64,000 bases of DNA from Trifolium pratense (Eukaryota > Streptophyta > Magnoliopsida > Fabales > Fabaceae). The translations under genes and the position numbers were made by a program. This document shows positions 38,446 through 51,500 of the stretch, piece after piece. Each line of letters begins with the position of its first letter. Position 1 is the stretch's first letter. The stretch covers positions 48,318,572 to 48,382,571 of the forward strand of contig NC_060059.1 in NCBI RefSeq assembly GCF_020283565.1, written 5' to 3'. The notes beneath the pieces are model-generated. The model did no database searches. It saw nothing but the letters and a program-made list of their open reading frames with translations, and was not told the DNA's origin.

Positions 38446-38668
38446 TTAGGAACATGCAGCAGCGGTTCTAAACTGCCTTATCATTGTGTCGTTAATCCTC
38501 TTCTTTTTTGTAGTGGGTAGGCGGCGGCAGTTTGGGTGCAAACTGTTGCTATTTGACCGCCACTAAATTCCTTTTTTCTTGTAGTGACGGTTATTTGGTC
38601 AAAATCGAGATGAGCCAACCTTTGATAAAAGAGGATAAAATTAGGAGGCAACAATATTATTATGAAAA

Positions 38669-41392
38669 TCTATTATTACTAATATATTAAAATCGATTAC
38701 CACCAAAATTACTAATTTATCCTTATTACTTTTAACAACGTTGTAAATTTTATATACTTCATTGTAATTTCACTAAAAAAAATATAAAAAAATATAGAAA
38801 AATAATAATGTTAAATATAGAAACAAAACAGATTATAGATAAAAACAAAAATAGAACAATCTATACATAAAAATAGGGGAAAAAACAATAAAAAATTATA
38901 TAAAGTTTAGTCAATAAAAAAATTATAGAAAAAACCACATAAAAATAGAAAAATAGAAATAAAAATATAATACTATATAAAAAAAAGAAATAAAAACAAT
39001 ATTTTTCATAAAAAAAAAAAGAAACATAAACAATTTTTTATTTTACATAACCCAAACATAAACAATATTACTACAAAGTTTACTAAATTATCCTAAATAT
39101 TCCTATTAAAATTTCTAATTTTTTATTAAAAATATACACGGGGTCATTTGATGAAAGTCAATTATATGATGTTTTTTGTAACAATTTAGGGTTGTTTTAA
39201 TAGCAATTGAAGCCCAGAAGCAAGCAAATACCTGAAAAGTGAAGTTATTTGGCCCAGAAGCAAGAAAAGTGAAAAAACATAAAAAAAGGACAAAAACGTA
39301 ATAAACAGCGCGATCCATAGACCCAACGATGAGATTCAGCGTGGCGCGATGAGAAGGTGGTTTAAATTGAAGAAAATCTGCAACAAATCTTTACCATCAT
39401 ACCACGATGACTTGTCATCGTGGCACGATGAAAGACGGTTGAAGAAAGCAGAAAATCTGGAGAAGATCTTCCATCGTACCACGATATGATCCATCGTGGC
39501 CACGATGAGGCAAAATTACACGCTATCGTGGCCACGATGGGTGCGATGGACGCGTAGAAAAAGCCCAAACTCGGCTGAAAAACTATAAATATAGTCCTCC
39601 TCCTTCACAATTATTCATTCAGAAATATTGAGACATATTCAATTCACTCTAGAGTTAGGAGAACTCTAAGGAGGAGGCAAGGAGGGCCAAGGAACTCCAA
39701 GGCCAATAAGGTTCTTTTCTTTTATTATTTTTGTAATTTATTTTTCCTAGGTTAGGTCGAGTAGATGAGCTCCCTTATGAATGCTTGAGACATGTAGCCT
39801 TGGTTCGATAAAGTTTATGTTCAATTGTTATTACGTTATTTTCTATATTTGTCTTAGCTTTAATTATTCATTCTTAATATTGATCACATTAAGTGAATGA
39901 ACCTAGAGGAAATTAGTTGATCCCGTGACAACAGAATTAATATGCCAGACTAAAAAGACATTTCATCCTACCAACATAAGATCATTAAATTCAGTATCTG
40001 AGGTCTTAGTATAGGATTAAAAGCTTAGTCTAGAACGATAAATTCTACCTGAGACAGAGTTAGGACTAGTTTAGGAACACGTGAGAACTTGTGACACATT
40101 GAGCCTTAAAGGTAATGATACCAAAGTTTGTAACGAAAAAGTTGAACCGACTGGGGCTATGATATTTAAGCAGAGTAGGGCAACATAAACTAGGCTCCGA
40201 ACAGTTTGTAATAGAATAGGGAACGAGTGCTTCCGAACCTATTTTAGCAGACTAATCCTGATAGAGGGAAACAAGGGAATTAACCACTAGGCAAGAGTAA
40301 GGGAGGGATTCGACCACACTTAACCACCCCCGCGTGGACACACACGCACTTTTATTTACCTTTTGTTTATTTATTCTTTCAGTCATTTATTTTCCTGCAA
40401 TTTATTTTATCAACACAACTATCTCCAAACACCAAAGCGAAGACAACTTATCCTAATTCCTAAGCGAAACTAGTAATTTTGGCACAATCTCTGTGGAGAA
40501 CGATAACTTATTACTTTATTACTTGGTTGCGATTTTGTGCACTTGCAGAGGCACCATCACCATTATTTATCACTTCAACATAAAAATTGAATAAATAATT
40601 TTACAAGAAATAATTAACACTTTTGTCAAAAAAAAAAAGAAAAAAGAAATAAGTAACACAATAGTTACACTTATATTTTAACAATATCTATTACTAATAT
40701 ATTAAAATCGATTACCACCAAAGTTACTAATTTATCCTTATTACTTTTAACCATGTTGCAAGTTTTATATACTTCATTGTAATTTCACTAAAAAATAAAT
40801 AAAAAAATGATATGCTTAAATATAGGAACAAAACATATTATAGACAACAACAAAAACAGAACAATCTATACATAAAAATAGGGAGGAAAAAAAACAATAA
40901 AAAATTATATAAAGTTTAGTCAATAAAAAATTTATAGAAAAACCGCAAAAAAATAGAAAAATAGAAAAAAAAATATAATACTCTATAAAAAAAGAAACAT
41001 AAACAATATTTTTCATAATATAAAAAAAAACATAAACAATTTTTTTTATTTTATATAAACCAAACATAAACAATATTACTACAAAGTTTACTAAATTATC
41101 CTAAATATTCCTAATAAAATTTCTAATTTTTTATTAAAAATATACACGAGACCATTATTTATCACTTATACATAAAAAATTGAATAAATAATTTTACAAG
41201 AAATAATTAACACTTTTGTCAAAAAAAAGAAAGAAATAAGTAACACAATAGTTCCATTTATATTTTAACAATATTATATAGCAAATATTTAAATATTTAG
41301 TTTTAAAAAGAATTTCTACATTAATATACTGAAAAACTCAAATATCGAAAAAAGTCAATAGACCCATATGAATGCACGATTCTTTCAACTAG
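38669..41392 (+). repeat. Tandemly duplicated Helitron-like unit interrupted by a solo LTR
   Basis: The unit starting TCTATTACTAATATATTAAA occurs at about 38669 and again at 40687. Both copies continue through matching AT-rich sequence to TATACACG and ATTTATCACTT. The first is split by the solo LTR at 39149-40559. The second ends CAACTAG at 41392, before a T. Starting with TC after A and ending CTAG before T fits a Helitron, but the 3' hairpin is decayed. Confidence 0.45.
39149..40559 (+). mobile_element. Solo LTR, copy 2
   Basis: 1411 bp starting TGATGAAAGTC and ending GCACCATCA. The flanks TCATT and CCATT are the target duplication with one mismatch. The uninterrupted target is seen at about 41145-41165, in the second copy of the host repeat. 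It is homologous to 32462-33889, with a divergent middle (about 40000-40280). Confidence 0.8.
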
Positions 41393-41395
41393 TTA

Positions 41396-41690
41396 CTCCC
41401 TCTGGTCCTTTTTATAAGGATCACTTTGAAAAAATCATACTGACCAATGAAGCACATTTAACATAGTTATTTTCATTTAATACTCTTATAAATTTAAATT
41501 TATTCCATGTATACCCTTATTTAATTACTCTTTATTCAACTAACTTACTTATTTTTAAATTCTCTCTCATAATAAATAAGGGCATAAGTGAAATTGAACA
41601 TTTAAAACATTTGAAAATTGGTCAAAGTTTCTTATAAAAAGGACCAAATTTTTTGCCCTAAGTGTTCCTTATAAAAAGGATCGGAGGGAG
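41396..41690. mobile_element. Stowaway-like MITE
   Basis: Inverted ends CTCCCTCTGGTCCTTTTTAT and CTCCCTCCGATCCTTTTTAT (opposite strand), flanked by TA. 295 bp. A relative of 61500-61795. Confidence 0.75.
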
Positions 41691-41896
41691 TATTATGGAA
41701 TCAAAATTGTAAGTTTGTGAATGTTAAGGAGTTAAAAATATAATTTAACCTTTAAAATATCGCATTCGGTTGATTAAGATTGGATTGTGTTCAGATTCAA
41801 GTTTAGTAGTTTTAACTATAAAATTGAAATAGAAAATAAAATATGCATTTTTTTTCAATCATTCGATCTAAGATTAAACAACATTGATATTCTAAA

Positions 41897-43121
41897 CTAG
41901 ATCCTTACCCGTGCGATGCACGGGTGTTATTTTTTGTTTATAATATACGTCAACTAAAAAATTTATATAATTGAAGGAGGATTGACCTATAGTTGAAACT
42001 TGAAATAAAAAAAAATCATGAACATACTTTTTTTTTTAGGCAAGGACATACATAGTTCATAAGTTTTTTTTTGGTACAAACATAGTTCTTCAAGTTCTTC
42101 CAACTTTGTAACCAAAAATCAAACAAACAAATCAATTATTAAGCATAAACAATGTCAATTACTTGGAAAAACACAATTATAATATAAATCATGGATACAT
42201 ATAGATCAAGTATAACAATCTCTAAATTAAAATCAAAATATATATAATGCAAACATAAAAAAGTATAAATAAATAAAAAACAATACACTATTTAATATAT
42301 ATACTCCGGTAATAGAAATCCAAAATAAATAGTAGCATATATATAATAGTAGTATTACATTATAAATATATAAGCAATCACACCAAGTCATACTTCCATG
42401 ATGATAGCAACATAAAAATTAAAATAAAGTATTTGTTAGATCAACCAATGTAAATTAGTATATCTACAAAACAAAAGATTTTATAGATATTCAAAGCATA
42501 TGAATTAAACCTACTGCAAATATCTTGAATGCAAGTAATTAAGGGAGAAAATGAAAATAGTTAAAATTAAAGGACGAACTATTACGTAATACCATGAGCA
42601 AACACATTAAAAAGGAACAAAATGAAAAAAATAATAAGGATGAAGAGGTGAATGTGAATGGAAGATAAAAAAAAAAAAAAAAAAAACATTGGTAAAGAAG
42701 AAAATCAATTTTTTCCAAATGACTCAAGTGGTGTAAAGAGTTGAAAAAAAACAAATAATTAATATAAAAATATTTATAATGTCCACCGAAAAGATAAGTG
42801 CTTATATGAAATTAAATTTGTACAACTTTCCATTGCTTCAAAAAAAAAATCGTTGGAAGCCATTAGATTTCTTGGTAATTAAAATGGGCATATGAAAAGT
42901 ATAATGGTGTATGAATAGAAATGAAATGAAAAGACATATGAATGTTTCAGATTAAATGTGGCATATGACAAATCATTAGAAGTAATGTGGCATCTGGCTA
43001 AATAAAAAATTAATTATAATTGTTAATTTTTTTATTATTTATTTTTTATAGAAAATGGTTTAAAAACTATGATTGATTAATACAATTAGAGTTAGGATTA
43101 GTGATGGGAGAACTATTTAGG

Positions 43122-43186
<65 letters not shown>
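41897..43186 (-). mobile_element. Non-autonomous Helitron
   Basis: On the minus strand the element begins TC after an A (43186), inside an (AT)n tract. It ends with the hairpin CCCGTGC-ATC-GCACGGG (41908-41924), then 7 bases and CTAG (41897-41900), followed by T. The A|TC...CTAG|T layout with a hairpin just before CTAG is the Helitron signature. The interior is AT-rich with no Rep/helicase. Confidence 0.6.
43130..43184. repeat. (AT)n microsatellite
   Basis: About 55 bp of uninterrupted TA at the 5' end of the Helitron. Confidence 0.9.
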
Positions 43187-45571
43187 TGTGTAACTGCGTT
43201 GTGCACATTACCTAATAAATATATTTTTTCTCGTGACAATATATTTGATTGTTTAAGAGGAATAATTGCAATTAGCTACGGGTTTAGGTTTAGCTATGAC
43301 TTTTTATTTCTGAAATGCATGATTGAACTTTTCTTCCTAAGCAAACTTGGGGATACATAGATGCGGTATACCTACCTGGTACTGCCATCGAGGTGCGTCT
43401 GTTTTAAAATAATCAAAATACAGATATACAGATATGTCAATAAAAGGATATTTTTAAAAAAAAAAAATAGTGGCTAAAAAATCCACATTTTAAAGATGAA
43501 TAAGTGAATTTTTATAGGTTCGAATCCGATCTCCTGCACATATAGTGTGATGTCTTACAAACTAAGCTAAGTTTTCGAGAACAATATAAGAAGTTTTTTT
43601 ATATAATACTCTCTCGTATAGTTTGACTTTTTCTTTGCCGTTTGTTTTGGTGGCTGCTATGGGAAATTTATTTTATTTATATAATACTCTCTCATATAGT
43701 TTTAACTTTATCTTTTACGACAAGTGCTTTTATACTATAATAATTTTATGTTTTAGCCTCTATCATCTATCTCCCAACTCCACTCTCTACGAAAACCAAC
43801 AACAATAGAAGCAGCTAGCATGTTAACGTAAGCACTCGAACGAGGACATCTAGAATCAGTTTTGTGTCATTGAAAAGAAATTGTTTAGGTAAGGAATTTT
43901 TTCCATACACTAATGCTACATAGGAATTGTGTTGTGAGATGATAATAGAGGCTTTGTCTATTAAAAGAAATTAATAAAAATGAACTAATTTTATTTGGGT
44001 CATGTGATTTGTTGTTGTGGAAAATAAGACATTTGGTAAGTATAAAGATAAGAAGAAAATAAAAACGTTACAGTGACATGAAAATATTATATTTCCCCTC
44101 GAATGTGTGTATGTATTGTTATATGCATGATTATCTTTGCTTATGATTGGGTTGGTATATGTATATTCTTGAATTTGTTCATCGGTCATCATGTGTCTAT
44201 AAAAATAAAATGATATACATTTATGTAAACAAATACTGTATGTAAAAGTTATTGTGAGTTGGGTTTTATGTCGGGAAGTCGAAGTTGTGTTTGGTTGTGA
44301 AGAAAATGATTTTCTTACATTATTAAGACATGCATCATATAGAATATAGAATGTGTTTAGTGGAGTCTCTGTCGTATGCCTTTATGGCTGGTTTGACGTT
44401 TTTCGGGCCTTTGTGGCAAGAGTCTTTATGGTAAGTTTGACGCTTTTCAGGCCTTAGTGGCAGGAGCCTTTGTGGCAGGAGCTTTTGTGGCATGTTTTCC
44501 CATTGGTATGGGTTTTCTTATTCGGATCATGTGTCTCGCATAACATGTAGTATTTGGAGTCACATTGCATTGCATCGCGAATCATCTGACCAAAATTTTT
44601 TGAATAATAAATTAATTATATTTTTTGAAAATCTTTTGATTGATAAATTGTTTTATTATTGTTTTATGGCATTTTTCTTAAGGTGAGTATGAGTCAATAT
44701 AGATAAGAAAATTGACTCTTTACACCCAATATTTTAGGTACTCAAAGAGAAAGTTTTGATTGAATGTGATGCTTGAAGCGCATACGAACGGGAAAAAATT
44801 GGGTTTTGTAAATTGAGAATTTTATGTAATAAATAATTCGATGTTGTATTTTCTTCAGCTAGGATTTTCAAACTATTGTTCATTTTAATTAAGTTTATAT
44901 TTCAAGTGAATTTCAATTCAGTTTTTATTATATATGCTATTTTATTTGATAAAAAAAAAACAGTAGCTGCACATTTTCTAATTAAGCAAAATTTCTACAA
45001 ATATCTTAGATAAAAATCCGGGATGTTACACTTTTCTAGTCCTCTTGGTTTGTATTTTGACTTTTTTATACCCGTTATATATATTATAACACTCATTGTT
45101 GTTTAATCTTAATAGTAGGAGTGGAAAAAATGCATATTTTATTTTTTATTTCTATTTTAAATGCATATATTCTTGAGTGTTGTATATATTATGACACTCA
45201 TTGTTGTTTAAACTTGAGTAGTGTCATTAAAAAAAAATACTCATATATAGCATGAGTGTCATAAACCCTACCATAATATCCATAAAATTTTGACTAATAG
45301 ACATAGAAATATACATGCAAAAATGAGATCAACATTATACACTTTGTATAATCTGAAGCTGCGTATCTATTCAAACAATACAATCTAAAGGAAAAAGAAT
45401 GAAAGTATTAAAAATTCAAAAAGGAGTTCCTAGGGTACGTTTACAAATTAAAATGTTTTGGTATAATTTCTTTCTAAATCAATAAATAATTTTTTCTAAT
45501 GTTACAGATGATGTTGTGAATAATGAACATTATATTACATTAATCTCAATGAATATATCAACCAAGGTCTT
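43187..45571. other. Intergenic region downstream of gene C
   Basis: No gene supported. 43200-43330 resembles 31910-32110 (CAATATATTTGATTGTTTA and similar). 44375-44495 has degenerate tandem words of CCTTTGTGGCAGGAG type. 43535-43545 carries a B-box-like GGTTCGAATCC. The remainder is AT-rich. Confidence 0.5.
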
Positions 45572-48500
45572 CTAGGTGTTGGGAACAAAAATGCCGACAT
45601 ATCCAAATGCTAGGATGAAGAAAGCAATCGCTTGCATGAATAGGAATATGAAAAAGTAATTTTTTCCATACATAAAATCATAGCATCCACAATATAGGAG
45701 GTAGAATCCAACGAAAAGTTCTGTCATGTGAATCCTAATAATTTAACATAAACACAAGGTAATCAATATTCTCTTGCATTTGAAACATCATATAAAATTT
45801 ATTTACTAAAATTTAGAATTCTTTAAAATGAAATGAATTAAATACGAATTTTTTAAAGGGCAAAAATTCAAAATTATATTAACGAAAATCATGATTTAGT
45901 AATCATATTTTGAACTTTTTTTTTTGTGGAGGAACATTTTATGATGTTCTAAACATACATGAAAAAAATCGTTCAAAAGTACACGTAAACTTTGACTTAA
46001 TAGTAAGGATCAAACTGAGTCTAGTAAAAATTTCTAAGGACTAAAAATATAATAAAATTAAGTAACAACTAAACTTAGAAGGTTACTATTTTGTAGGGAC
46101 TAAAAACATATTCAATTCTTTTTTAATTATATTAAAACATTTGAATTTTTGAATAAAATTTTTCATGTTCAAAATGTTATAAAAATTTCTTTGCAAAAAT
46201 TTAGAATTTTTTAAATGAGATGAATTAATTGTCAACTTTGCAAATTTCAAAATATCAAAAGAAAAGTAGCAGTAATCTCTACTTAGAAATCAAATTTGGA
46301 GCTCCTTATTTTAGAGGAACTTTTTATAATGTTATATAAAATTTTGTAAAATAGTCATTTAAAAATATACATTATATTAATTAATATAAAAAACTATAAT
46401 TGCGTGCAGAAAAATCTTATCAAAATAAAAAAGTACCACTTTGGACAAAATACATGAATCAGGTTGAATATATTTTATCCATTTTATACCTGTCTCCAAT
46501 GCTAAATCGATGTTTTTTGTGAACTTTATTGCCACCAACTTTGTCCTTAAGAGCATCTCCAAGTTTTTCAGTGACAACCCATTCATTCACTCTATTAGCC
46601 TCTAACAGACCAATAATTGTTGCCTTTGTTCGATGTAGAGACATGGTATTTTCAAAGAGAACCCAAAAGATAAGTAAATAGAATGACCTGAAAAGTTATT
46701 AAAATATTTGAGTATTTGACCAACCTAAACATGATTTTGAGATGTGTGACTGTGGAACCAATCATATGCTAAAGGTAAATACTCCCTCCGTCCCAAAAAG
46801 AATGACCCAGTTGACCGAAACACGCATGCCAATGCATAACTTTGGCGACTAATATCTTTAATTGTATAATAGTAAAAATTATAAAAAATTGATATTTTGA
46901 AAATACTCATCGAGACGAATCTAACAACATCTTATATGTTAATATTTATTTTTATTTATTAGTAAAAAAATATGGTCAAAACAATATATATGAATAGTGC
47001 ATATATTCAAAATGGGTCATTCTTTTTGGGACGGAGGGAGTATAGAAGAAAGAAAAAATAAGGTAAATAATGACCTTGGAGTTCCAACAGCTTTTAAAAG
47101 GGTGATGATGCATGGGAAATAAACGCAACTCCATTTAGGGACAATAACCTCAGGCACCATAACAGTTATAGGTAACACAATGCAATAGAACATAAATGTG
47201 TTTATGTGGACCACAATCTTCGCAACAAAGAAAAAACTGTAAACAACATGAAACTTCTTCCACAAAGACACTTTCTGCAATAAACATATTAAACAAGCAC
47301 ATGAATAAATTTAATTATTATGAGCCAATGTATTCATCAAGGAATTAACCAATTACCTTGTTTGTGAAAATCTCCATAGCCACTTTCCTAAAAAGATTAG
47401 CTGGCCCACATGACCATCTGTGTTGTTGATACCTATAGGCCTTTAAAGTACTTGGCAATTCATTTTTAACCTATAGACCAAGAAAATCACATATATAGCA
47501 TGAAACCAATGTAATGTAACACTCGTAATTCACATTAATTTTTGGTAACATGTAAAACATATGATTAATTTTGGTATTGGATTAAGATAATGAAACCTGT
47601 ACACTAGAGAGGTATAAGAATTTCCATCCTTTGAGACTAGCACGGACAGCCAAATCCATGTCTTCAACGGTGGTCCTATCTTTCCACCCACCAGCTTCAT
47701 TAAGTGCTGAAATTCTCCACACACCTGCAGTCCCTGTGTCATTTCATCAACAATATTTGTTCATATGTTTCGTTACTTCTTTTCTCATATATGATTTTAA
47801 TAAAAACAAATGGTAATATAGTCTCAAAGTGATAATTATTCTGCTATGATCTTTCTAAAAATATTCTTGAAAAAGGAAAATAAATGAAATAGGTTTAGGT
47901 ATGAGATGAGATTACCATTGAAGCCAAAGAAAGCGTAAGTGGAAGACCCCACTTCTTGTTCCACCTTAAAATGGTAATCAAGTGACATTTGTTGCATCCT
48001 AGTCATCAAACATTCATCTGCATTCACTAAACACAAAGGGAAAAAGTCAAACACACTTAATGGATCATTTTCAAGTGATTATTTTTCACTTTAAATTACC
48101 CATATGAGAGCTAAATGTACTATTTATCTAGTCAATTAGAGTGAGATAGAAATCTGTTAGGGTTGATCAAAGTTAGTTATTAGTATAAATATGGTTGATT
48201 ATTGAGAATAACCGGTATATTAGTTAAATCGACTCTGATCCGATAGTTAATTTGATAAATTAAAATAGTTATTCTCTTTCATTATTTATTATTTCCCCTT
48301 TATTTATATGAACTAAATAAGATTGTTATTTGTTTAGGACTGGACTAAAGCCCACAATGCTTGAAGGCCCAATATATTATAAGGTCCAGTACAACTCATC
48401 CATGTTCAACTAGTGGCACACTGTACCTTATGCTACATAACAAAGTAAAGAGCACAAATGGGAAATTTCAACCACATTACAAGTTTGGATAAAACACAAA

Positions 48501-51500
48501 GGAATAAAAACCCTAATTACGAGGTGGAGCTTCCAATCTATCAATATTATAGGTTTCATGAGAAAGTTTCTGCTCAGTATCCACTTCCACGTAGCGAATG
48601 ACTCTTTCATAAATTTCTACAACATAGTTGAAAGTGCTTCCTAAAGCATCCTTCACATCCGCCTTCAACTTGGCCCTAGTAGCTAAGAGCTCCTATATTT
48701 TCTTATCAGTGATAACCTCCTTTTTCTTCTCCTCCAGAGAGGCTGGAGCTTTAGTAAAATTCTTTTCTTCCCCAAAGCTTTGAATCCTACCCCGGAGCAA
48801 AGCAACTTTTAAAGCATCATCCATTAGCCCCTCCCCCCAAGGTAATTAAGACGATAGTCATGAGGGAGGCTTGGTACAGTTGACGACAATAATTGGACAA
48901 CATTCCCCTTCGCTCAAAATCCCCCAAATTTTGGATATGCCCAACATCTAGAGCGTAATTTGGGTTCACCCCAAGGAAGTTGCAAAGAGAAGAAGGAGGA
49001 GAGGGAACAACCTGTAGATTGTCAGAATGATGAAGAGGGGAACTAACCAAGGCTTCAGGGGAGAACCCTCCCACTGAGGACTGTTCTGTAGAGGACTATT
49101 GTAAACAAAACCTTATTGTTGAGAATTCTCCTGGTGTGGGCTCTCATCCTCAAACCTTTGTGTTTTTGAAGTAGTAGATCCCTTTGCAAATTCTGCGCAC
49201 AACTTCCTCTTGGTCCTAGATTCCTTATCTTTACCAAAGGGGGAATGAGCCTCATTCTCCATGATAAGCTCCATTTCCAAATCAAGACAAGCACTCCTAG
49301 TATCTTCCACAACAATAACTGAATGAGGAGAAGGAGGACCAACGTGATCCTCACTATCAGAATCGACTCCCCACGCAAAAGGGAACTTTCCGTTGTCAGT
49401 AATAGTCGTTCTTCGGGTCATGATCTCTGACAACTTAGCCATGTTATCTGCAAAGAAAATGGAAAGAAGATCAGAAAAAGAAATAACAAACAACAAAGCA
49501 GGCATTAAATAAAATTCCGAAGACTCTCACCGAAGAAGATATCATGACCCTCCTTATCTTTCTCTTCCATAACACAACGAACGTCAATGTAACGTTCATC
49601 GTATTGAGAAGTTTTCTTTTTCTTGTCATTTGTAGGGTCACTAAACCTGCTGCAATTCAAAGGGCGATATATAATCTTTCATCCTCTACAACAGCGCCTT
49701 CTCGTCCTTATAAAGCTCGTCATCCTCATTAAAACGACACCAATTAGGAAACAAGATCCCATACGTCTTGGGAAGTTTCCCGATGATCTAAAAAATCGCA
49801 GAAAACAATTATCCACAAATTAAAGGTATTAGCTAGAAACCAGAATCCTTGGTCTAAATTTGCAGGAAATTCTGCAGGAAAAACACAAATTTCTAGTAGT
49901 GACACCATTAGCAACAAGATGCTACATGTCTTGATAGCCAAATACAAGCTTCTTCTTCTCACACCATTATAGTTCTTCCCATTGAGAATGAGAAGACTTG
50001 CGGGAAAATGGACATTTGGATGACTTATCATTGCTTCAATCTTCGAAATGAAGCTCTAGATACCAGATGTTACGCATGGAGCATAACCATGGCAGGCAAA
50101 GAATGAATGCATAATTGAGTTTAATGCACTGTAACTGAGAATGAGCGATGCAGTGCATAAGTGTCATTGTGCTTAGGGTTGGGAACAGGTCAGGCCAGGC
50201 CAGGCCTTGATAAGCCTGAGCCTAGCCTACGATTTTTCTTCAGGCCTGAGCCTGGCCTGCGGCTTATCAAATGTTATTTTTTTTGGCCTGGCCTGAGACT
50301 TTTAAAAGCCTGACCTGACCTTGTAGCCTATTTAAAAGTCTGTGTTACATTAAAGTTTCTCTATATAGTCTTTTTAAATAGGCTAAACAGGCCTTAAAAA
50401 GTTCACATTTAAATTTTTATAATTTCTACAACATTAAGAAAAAACTAATAATATGATTAGCACAATAATTAAAAACTACTAAAATAACAAATACGATTAC
50501 GACAAAGTCGCCATAATACAAATTGTTTGCTAAGTGTAGTCAGCAACAAGCCAACAACCAAAATATAGGATGAGTTGCTACTTGCTCGAGAGAATGAGAG
50601 ATGGAATGGAGGTAGGATTTCTACTTTTAATTTATATGCGTGAAATATAAAAACAAATATATTTTCTCTGTTTTGTTAAAAAAAAATATTTTTTCTGATA
50701 TTTTGTATTTATGTAAATAATATTTTTTTATAAGATATAAATAATAATTAGGCAAAATTACATACAGGTCATTTATCTTATTTTTTTGTAACACTTTGGT
50801 CCTTTATCTTTTTTTTGTAACATTTTGGTCCTTTATCTTTTATTTGTAACACTTTAGTCCTTTATTTTTTTTATTTGTAACATTTTTGTCCCTTTTTTTG
50901 TAACAGTTTGGTCCTTTATCTTATTTTATTTATAACACTTTGGTCCTTTATTTTTTATAAATAAATAAGATACGGATCAAAGTGTTACGAAAAAAAAGGA
51001 TAAAGGACCAAATTGTTACAAAAAAAAGATAAAGGACCAAAGTGTTACAAAAAAATAAGATAAAGGACCTGTAGTGTAATTTTGCCTAATAATTATTATA
51101 AACAGGTCGGCCTATCAGGCTTCGTTTTTAGAAGCCTAAGTATGGCCTATTTATGTAAACATGCCGTTTTTAAAGCCTAAGCCTGACATTTTTAATAATC
51201 AGGTCAGGTCAAGCCAAACTTATACAAGTCAGGCCGAAGGCCCCTGTAGACCGTCTGGCCTATTCCCAACCCTAATTGTGCTTCAAATTTCAAATGTAAT
51301 TATGATTACTATCAACAACAATGACAATTCTTCAAATGAAGCACAATGTCGTGTTTTACTAATTTAGCAATTGTAATTGCACTATTGTGGATGTGGGTGT
51401 GGATGAAACAGTTACAACAATATTTTCTCTCCAGTTTCATATATAAACAAAATTGAAATTGTTCACATTCATCGAAAAATATTGTATTTAGTCAATAATA

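Larger units (their letters stand above)
33943..38586. mobile_element. CACTA (En/Spm-type) transposon with captured host exons
   Basis: Inverted ends CACTACAAGAAATAAGG and, on the other strand, CACTACAAGAAAAAAGG. ACG flanks both ends (33940-33942 and 38587-38589), the 3-bp target duplication of CACTA elements. Subterminal repeats of GCGTCGGTTATAACCG type fill 33960-34220, and related words occur at 38455-38580. No transposase was recognised, so it depends on an autonomous relative. The interior carries ARF-GAP exons (35009-35700) and a Harbinger-type MITE (37664-38445). Confidence 0.85.

Noticed and set aside
42539..42754. Phe-rich minus-strand frame
   Set aside because: A by-product of poly(A) tracts inside the Helitron.
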